Assembly (NCBI GenBank): GCA_965221635.1
Contig: OZ244902.1
Coordinates: 930,001 to 994,000 of the forward strand
Direction of reading: 5' to 3'
Source: JAAXHB01 sp965221635
GTDB lineage: Bacteria; Actinomycetota; Acidimicrobiia; Acidimicrobiales; Aldehydirespiratoraceae
Length of the DNA stretch: 64,000 nucleotides
Each line of letters begins with the position of its first letter. Position 1 is the stretch's first letter. Below, piece by piece: positions 24,719-33,194 of this stretch. Under the pieces are notes generated by a model. That model had not been told where the DNA came from and searched no databases. It worked only from the letters and a program-made list of their open reading frames with translations. A program made the position numbers and the translations under genes.

Positions 24719-26134
24719 TCAGATGCCTCCGTCGATCACGTGCTTCTCGAAGAGCTCGCGGATCTCGGTGAGCGTGTTCTCCTCGGTTACGCCGGGGATG
24801 TAGTTGGTGCCCGCGAGTGGCACCTTGGCCATCGCCGCTGCTTCGGTGGTGAGCGCCGCCAAGTCCTCTGGTTCGAGGGAATGCACATCGGTTTTGCCGC
24901 ACGCCCTGGCCAGCATTTGCACTTCCATGGTGAGAGTGATCAAGAAGTTGTAAACCCGCAAGGCGGCGTCGTCCACGTGGAGGCGCTTGCGCAACTCCAC
25001 GTCCTGGGTGGCCACACCAACAGGGCAGCGACCGGTGTGGCAGTGGTAACACTCACCCGCGGGCACGCCGATGGTGCCCTCGTAATCGGTGACACCGGGG
25101 ATTTCCTTGTTGCAGTTCAACGCCATCAGCGCAGCGGTGCCTATCGCTATCGCGTCGGCGCCCAAAGCCAGGCATTTGGCCACGTCACCGCCGTTGCGGA
25201 TGCCGCCCGCCACCACAAGGTCAACCTCATCGGCGAGGCCGACATCCTCAAGGGCACGCCGAGCCTCGGGAATCGCGGCCATCAGCGGGATTCCGGTTTC
25301 CTCGGTGGCCAGGTGCGGGCCTGCGCCGGTGCCGCCCTCGGCGCCGTCGAGGTAGATGATGTCGGGCCCGCACTTTGCGGCCATGCGAACATCGTCATAC
25401 ACACGAGCCGAACCCAACTTGAGCTGAATGGGGATCTGATAGTCGGTGGCCTCGCGGATCTCCTGCACCTTCAATGACAGATCATCGGGGCCGAGCCAGT
25501 CCGGATGACGCGCCGGGGAGCGCTGATCGATCCCCGCCGGCAGCGAACGCATCTCGGCCACCTGTTCGGTGACCTTCTGGCCCATCAGGTGACCCCCGAG
25601 ACCCACCTTGCATCCCTGGCCGATGAAGAACTCCACCGCGTCGGCCAGCATCAGGTGATGGGGGTTGAAGCCGTAACGGCTTTGGATGAGCTGGTAGTAC
25701 CACTTGGTGGACAGGTCACGTTCGGGTGGGATCATTCCACCCTCACCCGAACAGGTGGCGGTGCCCGCCATCGACGCGCCCTTGGCCAGCGCCATCTTCG
25801 CCTCAAGTGACAGCGCGCCGAAGCTCATGCCGGTGATGTACACCGGAATGTCCAACTCCAACGGCTTGCGAGCAAACCGGGCGCCAAGAACCGTGCGGGT
25901 GTCGCACTTCTCGCGGTAGCCCTCGATCACGAACCGGGTGAGCGTGCCCGGCAAAAACACCAGCTCATCCCAATGCGGGATCTTCTTGAAGATCGAGAAG
26001 CCGCGCATGCGGTAGCGGCCCAGTTCGGCCTTCACGTGAATGTCGTTGATCACCTCGGGGGTGAAAATGCGGCTCTGGCCGAGCACGTCGGTGCGCTTGT
26101 TCACCTCAGCCGTGGAAGAAGCGGCGCTATCCAT
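24719..26134 (-). CDS. FMN-binding glutamate-synthase-like subunit (GlxD/MgsC type)
   Basis: A 471-residue protein equivalent to the FMN/Fe-S synthase domain of glutamate synthase, standing alone. It shows YITGMSFGALSLEAKMALAK, SGEGGM, QIPIQLKLGSARV and DGAEGGTGAGP (FMN barrel), and VVAGGIRNGGDVAKCLALGA. The Fe-S cysteines are in CYHCHTGRCPVGVATQ. It should combine ammonia from the partner amidotransferase with a 2-oxoacid or gamma-glutamyl acceptor. With its two neighbours it makes the three-protein GltB-like enzyme found in Glx and N-methylglutamate synthase clusters. GGAGAAA precedes the ATG. Confidence 0.85.
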   Translation of the reverse strand: MDSAASSTAEVNKRTDVLGQSRIFTPEVINDIHVKAELGRYRMRGFSIFKKIPHWDELVFLPGTLTRFVIEGYREKCDTRTVLGARFARKPLELDIPVYITGMSFGALSLEAKMALAKGASMAGTATCSGEGGMIPPERDLSTKWYYQLIQSRYGFNPHHLMLADAVEFFIGQGCKVGLGGHLMGQKVTEQVAEMRSLPAGIDQRSPARHPDWLGPDDLSLKVQEIREATDYQIPIQLKLGSARVYDDVRMAAKCGPDIIYLDGAEGGTGAGPHLATEETGIPLMAAIPEARRALEDVGLADEVDLVVAGGIRNGGDVAKCLALGADAIAIGTAALMALNCNKEIPGVTDYEGTIGVPAGECYHCHTGRCPVGVATQDVELRKRLHVDDAALRVYNFLITLTMEVQMLARACGKTDVHSLEPEDLAALTTEAAAMAKVPLAGTNYIPGVTEENTLTEIRELFEKHVIDGGI

Positions 26135-26190
26135 GCGATTTCTCCAGTGTTCTCAATGTCTTCGGGCTCTTGCTGTGTTGGTTCCGGGTC

Positions 26191-26982
26191 TCAGAGCACG
26201 AGCTTGCGCTCGGATGGCTCCAGCGCGTCGTAGTTGTGCAACACCTTGCCGCACACGAACTTCTCGAACTGTGGCGGATTGCCCAGGTTGTGCAGACGGA
26301 ACTTGCGGTCGATCAGCTCGGTGTCGGCGTCGGTCCACTCTCCGGGCACACAATCCACGCCAAGCGAGCGCACCTTGCCCGCCACGTAGATCGCTCCGTC
26401 GTACATGGAGTCCCCCAGGTTCTCACCGGCGTTTCCGCAGATGATCTGGCGTCCTCTTTGCATCATGAACCCGGTGTTGATGCCCACGTCACCACCAACG
26501 ATGATCGTTCCGCCCTTCTGGTCGATGCCGGTGCGGGCGCCGACGTCGCCTTTGATGATCAGATCGCCGCCGCGGATCGCGGCGCCGGTGAGCGACCCGG
26601 CGCTGCGTTCCACCACCACCACGCCCGACATCATGTTCTCGGCCACCGACCATCCCACACGACCGTTCACGGTCACCTCGGGTCCGTCGATCAGCCCGCA
26701 CGCGAACCAACCGGGGCTGCCCTCGAAATGGATCCGGCATCGCTTCAAAATGCCCACCGCGAGCGAATGCTTCGACGCGGGGTTGATGATCGTCACGTCG
26801 CTCACGCCCTCGTGGTACACGAGCTGGCGCAACGCCATGTTGATCTGACGAATGGTGAGATCACCGGCCTCGAAACGAGCCCTGGCGCCATCACGTTCGA
26901 TGTTTTGGGGGAGTTCAGCGTCGGGTTCCACCAACCCCCTGGCGTCGTAGGTGACGCCGCTTCGGGAACCTACACCTGCCAC
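26191..26982 (-). CDS. GXGXG-motif glutamate-synthase-like subunit (GlxC/MgsB type)
   Basis: A 263-residue right-handed beta-helix protein corresponding to the C-terminal GXGXG domain of glutamate synthase large subunits. The glycine repeats are visible: GWSVAENMMSGVVVVE, GGDLIIKGDVGARTG, GGTIIVGGDVGINTG and CGNAGENLGDSMYDG. The GTG at 26980-26982 has a GGGAGG site 5 bases upstream, inside the amidotransferase gene. The two genes overlap by 13 bp, which implies translational coupling. It is structural in the known enzymes, positioning the ammonia tunnel. Confidence 0.85.
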   Translation of the reverse strand: MAGVGSRSGVTYDARGLVEPDAELPQNIERDGARARFEAGDLTIRQINMALRQLVYHEGVSDVTIINPASKHSLAVGILKRCRIHFEGSPGWFACGLIDGPEVTVNGRVGWSVAENMMSGVVVVERSAGSLTGAAIRGGDLIIKGDVGARTGIDQKGGTIIVGGDVGINTGFMMQRGRQIICGNAGENLGDSMYDGAIYVAGKVRSLGVDCVPGEWTDADTELIDRKFRLHNLGNPPQFEKFVCGKVLHNYDALEPSERKLVL

Positions 26983-27899
26983 ACCAGCACCTCCCGCTCG
27001 TAGGGATCTCGGGTTTCCACCTCTCGTTTCACCAACGACCGGATGGCCACCTCCTCGGTCGCGGCGGCCACCAGTTCGTCGGATTCGTACAGCACCAGCG
27101 GTTTGGCCGCCATCTCGTCCTTGGCGATGCCAAGCTCGTTGCCGGTCACGCACACGTAGGTGAACACACCGTCGAAATCGTCGAGGCTGTGCTTCATCGC
27201 CGTTTCCAGAGACAGTCCCTTGGACATCTGCTCGGCGAGGTAAACGGCGATGATCTCCGAGTCGCATTCACTTTGGAAGCGCTGACCGGCCTGTTCGAGG
27301 CGGCGGCGCCACTGGTGATAGTTGGTGAGCTGGCCGTTGTGTACCACTGCCACATCCGCGAACGGGTACGCCCAGTAGGGATGGGCGCTGGCGAGGTCCA
27401 CCTCGGATTCGGTGGCCATGCGCACATGCCCGATTCCGTGGGTGCCACGGAAGCCGCGCAGCCCGTACTGGTCGGACACCGTGTCGGCGTCGCCGAGATC
27501 CTTGATGATCTCAAGCGAATTGCCAAGCGACAGCACCTCGCATCCCGGCACGTCCTCGAGGTAGTCCGCCAGGGGTTTCAACTCGCCGCTGTAACGAATC
27601 GACGCTCTGAACGCGTACCCGGTTTCGCTGGTGACGGTGTGAACCTTCGCCCCGATCTTGGCGAGGCGGCTCTCCACCTCGGCCCGGTTGCGTTCGAGGC
27701 GTTCCTGCATGCCGAAACCGGCGCTCTTGGCCGGTTCGGCAAGCACGAAGCGCACCACCACCATGTCATCGGCGGGGCCGTACACGGCGTAACCGGTGGA
27801 GTCCGGGCCTCGGTGCTTCATTGACTGGAGCATGGCCGTGAGTTCGGCGCCCACATCCGCGGCGCCGTCGCGGTGGATCACTCCTGCGATTCCACACAT
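26970..27899 (-). CDS. Class II glutamine amidotransferase subunit (GlxB/MgsA type)
   Basis: A 309-residue N-terminal-nucleophile amidotransferase. The catalytic Cys is residue 2 (MCGIAGVIHRDG), with KHRGPDSTGYAVYG, IGHVRMATES and VVHNGQLTNY completing the glutaminase pocket. It would release ammonia from glutamine for the GlxC/GlxD-like partners. An AGGAGG site lies before the ATG. The ATG directly followed by TGT fixes the start, because the Cys must become N-terminal. Confidence 0.88.
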   Translation of the reverse strand: MCGIAGVIHRDGAADVGAELTAMLQSMKHRGPDSTGYAVYGPADDMVVVRFVLAEPAKSAGFGMQERLERNRAEVESRLAKIGAKVHTVTSETGYAFRASIRYSGELKPLADYLEDVPGCEVLSLGNSLEIIKDLGDADTVSDQYGLRGFRGTHGIGHVRMATESEVDLASAHPYWAYPFADVAVVHNGQLTNYHQWRRRLEQAGQRFQSECDSEIIAVYLAEQMSKGLSLETAMKHSLDDFDGVFTYVCVTGNELGIAKDEMAAKPLVLYESDELVAAATEEVAIRSLVKREVETRDPYEREVLVWQV

Positions 27900-27928
27900 C
27901 TTGCTGATCCTCCTATTCCTGTGGTGGT

Positions 27929-27958
27929 CCTGCCTGTGATGTTCCTGCCTGTGATGGT
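27929..27958. repeat. 15-bp tandem duplication between two operon genes
   Basis: CCTGCCTGTGATGTT is followed by CCTGCCTGTGATGGT, just upstream of the amidotransferase ribosome site. A degenerate third copy lies to the left. Confidence 0.8.
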
Positions 27959-27996
27959 CGGCTCGGACGACGAGTGTCGGGCTAGCGCGGCAACCG

Positions 27997-29397
27997 CTAG
28001 GGCAGCACGTCGAGGTATTCCTCGATGTCCCAGTCCGACACTGTGTGCAGGAACCTCTCCCATTCGTCATTCTTGTAGTGCATGAACACCTTGTACATCT
28101 CGCCCGGCAATGCGCTGCTGACCACCGCGTCGTTGCGCAACGCCTCAAGCGCCTCGCCCAGCGTGAGGGGGATCTTCTGCACGTCCTTGCCGGCTTCCAT
28201 GGCCTCGTAAATGTTGCGCTCCTCGGGTTCGCCGGGGTCGAGGTTGCGGGTGAGACCGTCGTCCATGGCGGCCAGCAACCCGGCGAAGGACAGGTACGGG
28301 TTCACCGAACTGTCCACCGAGCGGTACTCGAACCGGCCGGGGGCGCTCACCCGAAGCGCGGTGGTGCGGTTCTGGAAGCCCCAGTCCGCGAAGACCGGCG
28401 CCCAGAAGCCGGTGTCCCACAAACGGCGGTACGAGTTCACCGTGGGCGAGGTCAAACAGGTGAGCGCACGCACGTGTTCGAGGATTCCGCCAATGGCTTG
28501 AAGGCCGATCGGGCCCGGAAGCTGCGGATTGTCGCCCTCGGGCATGAACTTGTTGTCGCCGTCGGCAGTCCACAGCGAAATGTTGTGATGGCAGCCGTTG
28601 GCGCTCACGCCCATGAACGGTTTGGGCATGAAGCACGGAAAGGCGCCCAGCTCGCGGCCCACCTGCTTGCACACCTGCCGGTATGTGCTGAGACGATCGG
28701 CGGTGAGTTCGGCCCGGTCGAAGTTGAAGTTCAGCTCAAGCTGACCGGGGGCGTCCTCGTGGTCGCCTTGGATCATGTCGAGGCCCATTGCCTCGCAGTA
28801 CTCCACCACCTTGTGGATCAGGGGCTGCAACTCTGCGAACTGGTCGATGTGGTAGCAGTTCGGCTTGGTGAGGCCCTCCACGGTGGGTTTGCCATCGGCG
28901 TCGGCTTTCAGCCACATCATCTCGGGCTCGCAACCGGCGCGCAGGTGCAGTCCGTGCTTGGCCTCGAACTCGGCGTGCAGGCGCTTGAGGTTTCCACGAC
29001 AATCCGAGGTGAGGAACGCCCCGCCGTCCACTTCCTCCTCACGGCCACGGAACAAGGTGCACCACACACGGGCGGTTTTGGAATCCCAGGGCAGCGGCAT
29101 GAACGTTTCGGGTTCGGCGATGCCCACAAGCTCACGAGCCTCGGGGCCGTAGCCGATGTAGTTGCCGTGACGGTCGATGAACAGGTTGGCGGTGGAGCCG
29201 TACACGAGCTGGAAGCCCTTGCGGGCGATCATGCCGAAGTGCTTCGCCGGGATGCCCTTGCCCATGATCCGCCCGGTAACCGAGATGAACTGGCAGTACA
29301 GGTATTGGATGCCGTCGGTGGCGATGCGCGCCTCCACTTCGGCGATCTGGGCCTCGCGGCCGTCCGCGTTCACGAACCTCTCAAGATCAGTGGCCAT
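27997..29397 (-). CDS. Glutamine synthetase family ligase (GlnT / gamma-glutamylmethylamide synthetase type)
   Basis: A 466-residue ATP-dependent ligase that joins glutamate to ammonia or an amine. Metal and substrate motifs are AGCEPEMMWL, GDHEDAPGQLELNFN, GVSANGCHHNISLW and the C-terminal RFEYRSVDSSVNPYL. It is the first gene of the leftward operon. Its partners (a three-part glutamate-synthase-like enzyme and a DAO oxidase) favour a role in amine assimilation through gamma-glutamyl or N-alkyl-glutamate intermediates over ordinary ammonia assimilation. AAAGGAA precedes the ATG at 29397; an open frame extends 35 codons further but has no ribosome site. Confidence 0.88.
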   Translation of the reverse strand: MATDLERFVNADGREAQIAEVEARIATDGIQYLYCQFISVTGRIMGKGIPAKHFGMIARKGFQLVYGSTANLFIDRHGNYIGYGPEARELVGIAEPETFMPLPWDSKTARVWCTLFRGREEEVDGGAFLTSDCRGNLKRLHAEFEAKHGLHLRAGCEPEMMWLKADADGKPTVEGLTKPNCYHIDQFAELQPLIHKVVEYCEAMGLDMIQGDHEDAPGQLELNFNFDRAELTADRLSTYRQVCKQVGRELGAFPCFMPKPFMGVSANGCHHNISLWTADGDNKFMPEGDNPQLPGPIGLQAIGGILEHVRALTCLTSPTVNSYRRLWDTGFWAPVFADWGFQNRTTALRVSAPGRFEYRSVDSSVNPYLSFAGLLAAMDDGLTRNLDPGEPEERNIYEAMEAGKDVQKIPLTLGEALEALRNDAVVSSALPGEMYKVFMHYKNDEWERFLHTVSDWDIEEYLDVLP

Positions 29398-29538
29398 CTG
29401 CTGTTCCTTTCTGGGTGGATGTGCTGATTCGAGTCGGTTCCGATTCTTGCCGGTGATCGGCGCCTTTGGGTAGCCGGGACCTCTCCGGCACGCCCGGGCC
29501 ACGCCGCCGGCGCCCGCAGCCCCAGCACCGAATGTGTA

Positions 29539-29568
29539 ATCACAGTAGTGATCCTTTCCTCACAGTAG
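29539..29568 (-). promoter_or_regulatory. Candidate operator of the ligase/glutamate-synthase-like operon
   Basis: ATCACAGTAGTGAT (29539-29552) is an inverted repeat with 5-bp arms. TCACAGTAG occurs twice, at 29540-29548 and 29560-29568, 20 bp or two helical turns apart. It lies about 140 bp before the first gene in a locally AT-richer stretch and fits a GntR- or Lrp-like dimer site. Confidence 0.45.
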
Positions 29569-29762
29569 CGCGCCCGCGCCCGCCCGTCAAGCGAAACGGC
29601 ACTGCCGCAAAGTTCTCACCGGCACCCTCCGCGGGCAGCAAAATCCAGGGCCCCACCGCCGTGGACTTCAACCACACCAAGGCCGGGCCACCCCGCACCG
29701 AGCGCCGCTGCGCCGTGCCCGCTGCGTGCGTCCCGGCACCAACCGCCTGCACCGTGGGTGCT

Positions 29763-29768
29763 TAGGCT
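29763..29768 (+). promoter_or_regulatory. -10 TAGGCT, 6 nt before the ThDP-enzyme ATG
   Basis: TAGGCT followed by 6 bases and the ATG at 29775. There is no Shine-Dalgarno sequence and no clear -35. It is one of three identical TAGGCT elements in this region. Confidence 0.55.
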
Positions 29769-29774
29769 GACTCG

Positions 29775-31466
29775 ATGCCTGAACCAGATCAGCTCACTCC
29801 CGGTCGGCGCGCCATCGCCGAGGCGATTCGTGGCGCGGGGATCACCACGGTGTTCACGATGACCGGCGGACACTTCCTGCCCACCTATCACGAACTGGGC
29901 CGCCTCGAAGGCGTGAGAGTTGTGGCGGCCCGTCACGAACTGGGCGCCGGTTACATGGCGTCGGGTTTCGCTCTCACCACCGGCCGGCCAGGCGTGGTGT
30001 TCACCGGCGCGCCGGGCCCGGGGGCCACAAACGTGGTGACCGCAGTGGCCAACGCCCAGGCCGACTCGATCCCGTTGTTGGTGCTGACCGGTCAGGTCGA
30101 TCAGCGTTACGTGCATCGCAACGTGTTGCAGCACTGCGACAACGTGGGTTTGCTGGCGCCGTTCTGCAAACAGTCCCTGCAGGCCAACTCGGTGGCGGAG
30201 CTTCCCAGCCTGTTCGCAACCGGCTTGCAGCTTGCCGCTTCGGGGCGTCCAGGGCCGGTACACGTGGCGCTGCCCCAAAACCTGCAAGCCGAATCGGCCC
30301 CCCCGACCACCGCGATCAGACCGGCCGCGGAGCCAACCACGATGATCGCCTCGGAAACGATGGCCGAGCTGTCGGCGATGCTGTTGGAGTCGGATCGGGT
30401 GGCGATCCTCGCGGGTCACGGAGTGCTGCGCGCGGGTGCGACCGCCGAGCTGCTGGCGGTGGCCGAGAAGTTGGGGGCGCCTGTTGCCACCAGTCGCTCC
30501 GGTATCGGATCGGTGCCCACATCTCATCGTCTGGCCGTCGGAATGCTCGGCTTCTACGGCACCGACGCCGCCCGGCAGGCCATCTCGGAGGCGCAAACAG
30601 TGTTGGTGGTGGGTTGTGCCCTGGGTGAGCAAACCACCTTCGGATGGCGCCCCGACTTGTTCGGCGAGCAGGCCCGGTTGATCCACGCCGATGTTGACCC
30701 CTCACAAGTCAACCGCAACTACGACGCGCACATGGGAATCACCACCGACGCGAAGACACTGCTGGCGTCGGTGGCCGAGGCCTTGGAGTTGGAGACGAGG
30801 CGCGAACCCTGGTGCGGGCACAAACCGGTGCCGTTCGCGCCGTGCAACGACGCCTCGAGAGGATTGAGCGCCGCACAATTTCTGGAGGCCTGCAACCGCC
30901 GGCGCAACCGGGACGACGACGCGGCGACGGCTGCGTTGTTCTCGGCGGACATCGGAAACCACCGCCTTTGGGTTTGTGACCGGCTGGAGGTGACACGCCC
31001 CGACGGGTTGTTGCAGTCCTGCGAGTTCGACGCCATGGGTTTCAGCCTCCCCGCGGCGATCGGAGCGTCGGTGGCCCGCCCTGGCACAAAGGTGGTGTCC
31101 ATTTCCGGTGACGGTGGATTCGTTCACACCATGGGCGAACTGTCGGTGGCCGCGGAGTTGAACCTGCCGGTGGTGGCCGTGGTGTTCGTGGACGGGGCGT
31201 TGGGGATCCTGCGCCACCAGGCCGAACAAATGCACGGCGAGGACCATTTCGTGCGCCTCGCTCCAATCGACTTTGTGACACTGGCCGATGCCTTCGGCGT
31301 GGCGTCACGCAAGGTGGACGCCGAAGGCGGCCTCGACGATGCCGTCGGCTGGGCCATGGCCGCAGACGGCCCTGTGCTGTTGGTGGCGACCATCGACCCC
31401 GAGGAGATCTTCCCGCCGCTGCTCACAAAGATCGAACAAAGAAAGCGCGACCTGCTGCGGCAGTGA
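29775..31466 (+). CDS. Thiamine-diphosphate-dependent enzyme, acetolactate-synthase-like
   Basis: A 563-residue enzyme with the three-domain ThDP fold. The cofactor-activating Glu is in AARHELGAGYMASGFA (Glu55). The central domain begins near MAELSAMLLESDRVAILAG. The ThDP/Mg site is SGDGGFVHTMGELSVAAELN...FVDGALG, where the usual Asn is replaced by Asp. Relatives include acetolactate synthase, glyoxylate carboligase and benzoylformate decarboxylase. No small regulatory subunit gene is adjacent, so a catabolic or specialised carboligase/decarboxylase is more likely than branched-chain amino-acid synthesis. It runs in the same direction as an MFS exporter 150 bp downstream. Confidence 0.82.
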   Translation: MPEPDQLTPGRRAIAEAIRGAGITTVFTMTGGHFLPTYHELGRLEGVRVVAARHELGAGYMASGFALTTGRPGVVFTGAPGPGATNVVTAVANAQADSIPLLVLTGQVDQRYVHRNVLQHCDNVGLLAPFCKQSLQANSVAELPSLFATGLQLAASGRPGPVHVALPQNLQAESAPPTTAIRPAAEPTTMIASETMAELSAMLLESDRVAILAGHGVLRAGATAELLAVAEKLGAPVATSRSGIGSVPTSHRLAVGMLGFYGTDAARQAISEAQTVLVVGCALGEQTTFGWRPDLFGEQARLIHADVDPSQVNRNYDAHMGITTDAKTLLASVAEALELETRREPWCGHKPVPFAPCNDASRGLSAAQFLEACNRRRNRDDDAATAALFSADIGNHRLWVCDRLEVTRPDGLLQSCEFDAMGFSLPAAIGASVARPGTKVVSISGDGGFVHTMGELSVAAELNLPVVAVVFVDGALGILRHQAEQMHGEDHFVRLAPIDFVTLADAFGVASRKVDAEGGLDDAVGWAMAADGPVLLVATIDPEEIFPPLLTKIEQRKRDLLRQ

Positions 31467-31605
31467 CCAGCGCCCACAACGGGCTGCAGCGGGGCCACAA
31501 GCGGCCCACAACCCGCGAGCGACCACACACCGTGATCCTCAACGGCCCCGCGAACCGCTCGGGCGCTCCAGGCGGCCCGCACCCGCCGAGACGACAGGGG
31601 TTGCG

Positions 31606-31611
31606 TAGGCT
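31606..31611 (+). promoter_or_regulatory. -10 TAGGCT, 6 nt before the MFS ATG
   Basis: TAGGCT followed by 6 bases and the second of two consecutive ATGs (31618). The constant spacing is the reason for choosing that ATG. Confidence 0.55.
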
Positions 31612-31617
31612 GCGATG

Positions 31618-33087
31618 ATGCCGCCAAAGCGCCCAGCGCCTTCCGCGCAGGCGCCGCCCACCGGCAGCTTGGAACACATCCCGGCACAGGCGTGGATCAC
31701 CCTGGTGGTGATCTCGGCCGCGGTGATGATGGTGAGCATGGAGCTGTCGGTGATCGCTCTGGCGCTCCCGGCGATCCGCGAGGCGTTCGACAATCCCTCG
31801 CCCGCGGCACTTTCGTGGGTGGTGAGCGCCTACAGCATCACGGTGGCGGCCTTGTTGTTGCTGTCGGGCTGGCTCGCCGACCGCTACGGCCGCAAGCGCC
31901 TTTTCCTCACGGGCTTGGCCGTGTTCGTGGTTGGTTCGCTGGGCTCCGCGGCTGCGCTCAACCTGCCCATGCTGATCGCGTCACGAGCCGTTCAGGCGCT
32001 GGGCGGCGCAATGCAGTTCCCTGCCGGGCTGGCACTCTTGCTCACCACGTTCCCCAGGTCGCGCCATCAGTTCGCCATCGGCGCATGGGGCGCCGCGGGA
32101 GGACTCGCCGCTGCGCTCGGGCCCACCTTGGGCGCTTTGCTGCTGGAGGGACTTGGCTGGCGGTCGGTGTTCTACATCAACGTGCCGATCGCCGTGGCGG
32201 GGCTGGTGATCGGCACGAGGAACCTCGTGGAAAGCAAAGGCGAGAACGTCGCTCAGCGAGTGGACGTGATCGGCGTGCCGCTGGCATCAATCGGTGTGGG
32301 CGTGTTGATCCTGGGAATCGTTGAGGGCGAGGCCTGGGGTTGGTCATCGGCGCCTGTGATCGGATCATTCGCGCTGGGGGCACTGCTCATCACGGCGTTC
32401 GTGAAATGGAGCTTGTACCACCCCGCCACGCTGTTCGACCTGAAGCTGTTGCGCATCCGCTCGTACGCGCTGGGCAATCTCGGGTCGCTGTTCTTCTGCA
32501 TGGGCTTTTTCGCCATGCTGTTCCCGCTGCCCACCTTCATTCAGGACGTGTGGGGATGGTCGGCGATCCAAACCGGTTTCGCCATTGCGCCCGGGCCTCT
32601 GGTTTCCTTTGTTGCGTCACCCATAGCGGGCCGAATCGCGGATCGGATCGGCAACGCGCCAATCCTCACACTTGGGGCGGTGTCGGGCATGGCCGGCATT
32701 GGGCTGTGGTTGTTCACCATGTCGGTGTCGCCCTCTTTCGGGTTGCTGCTGGTGGGGAACCTGCTGGTGGGCCTGGCCGCGGGAACCGGATTCGCGCAGC
32801 TCACCGGCGCGGCAATGCGTGACATTCCACCAAGCGAATACGCCATGGCCGCCGCGGGGCGCACCACCTTTTTTCAAATGTCGGTGGCGCTGGCAATTGC
32901 CGTTGCCTTCGCGGTGATCGGCAACCCGGCGGGCCCGGAGGCCACGCTCAGCGCTTATCGCGCCGCGTGGGTGTTGTGCGTGTGCGGATACGCCTGCAAT
33001 TTCGTGTTGTTTGCGTTCGTGTACCCACGCGCCCACGAGCGCAAACACCCAATGCTGCGCCTCTGGCACTCAATGCGCGGCGCCTGA
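31618..33087 (+). CDS. MFS transporter, DHA2 (EmrB/QacA) family
   Basis: A 489-residue integral membrane protein with about 14 hydrophobic helices, the DHA2 topology. Characteristic segments are LSWVVSAYSITVAALLLLSG, WLADRYGRKRLFLTG (loop 2-3 motif A) and LGWRSVFYINVPIAVAG. It is predicted to be a proton-driven exporter of drugs or metabolites from the inner membrane. The first 30 residues are Pro/Ala-rich and cytoplasmic. Two consecutive ATGs exist (31615 and 31618); the second fits the leaderless promoter spacing. Confidence 0.9.
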   Translation: MPPKRPAPSAQAPPTGSLEHIPAQAWITLVVISAAVMMVSMELSVIALALPAIREAFDNPSPAALSWVVSAYSITVAALLLLSGWLADRYGRKRLFLTGLAVFVVGSLGSAAALNLPMLIASRAVQALGGAMQFPAGLALLLTTFPRSRHQFAIGAWGAAGGLAAALGPTLGALLLEGLGWRSVFYINVPIAVAGLVIGTRNLVESKGENVAQRVDVIGVPLASIGVGVLILGIVEGEAWGWSSAPVIGSFALGALLITAFVKWSLYHPATLFDLKLLRIRSYALGNLGSLFFCMGFFAMLFPLPTFIQDVWGWSAIQTGFAIAPGPLVSFVASPIAGRIADRIGNAPILTLGAVSGMAGIGLWLFTMSVSPSFGLLLVGNLLVGLAAGTGFAQLTGAAMRDIPPSEYAMAAAGRTTFFQMSVALAIAVAFAVIGNPAGPEATLSAYRAAWVLCVCGYACNFVLFAFVYPRAHERKHPMLRLWHSMRGA

Positions 33088-33182
33088 CTCCCGCCTGCTG
33101 AGGCGCCTGAGCACATCTTCCGGGGTCGCCCCACCAGCGGATTGACGAGCGTTGCGGCCTGGGCCTGCAGCAGTGGCGCTCA

Positions 33183-33188
33183 TAGGCT
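33183..33188 (+). promoter_or_regulatory. -10 TAGGCT, 6 nt before the LLM ATG
   Basis: TAGGCT followed by 6 bases and the ATG at 33195. No ribosome site is present. Confidence 0.55.
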
Positions 33189-33194
33189 GCGGGC

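Larger units (their letters stand above)
29398..29774. other. 377-bp divergent intergenic region
   Basis: No gene is supported. It separates the leftward ligase operon from the rightward ThDP enzyme. It contains the repeat/palindrome at 29539-29568 and a -10-like box at 29763. The rest (29570-29760) is GC-rich without clear structure. Confidence 0.6.

Noticed and set aside
24662..25052. Upstream extension of the 156-residue gene to 286 codons
   Set aside because: The extension overlaps the FMN-subunit gene and is Arg/His/Pro-rich shadow sequence. A good ribosome site and ATG occur at 24662.
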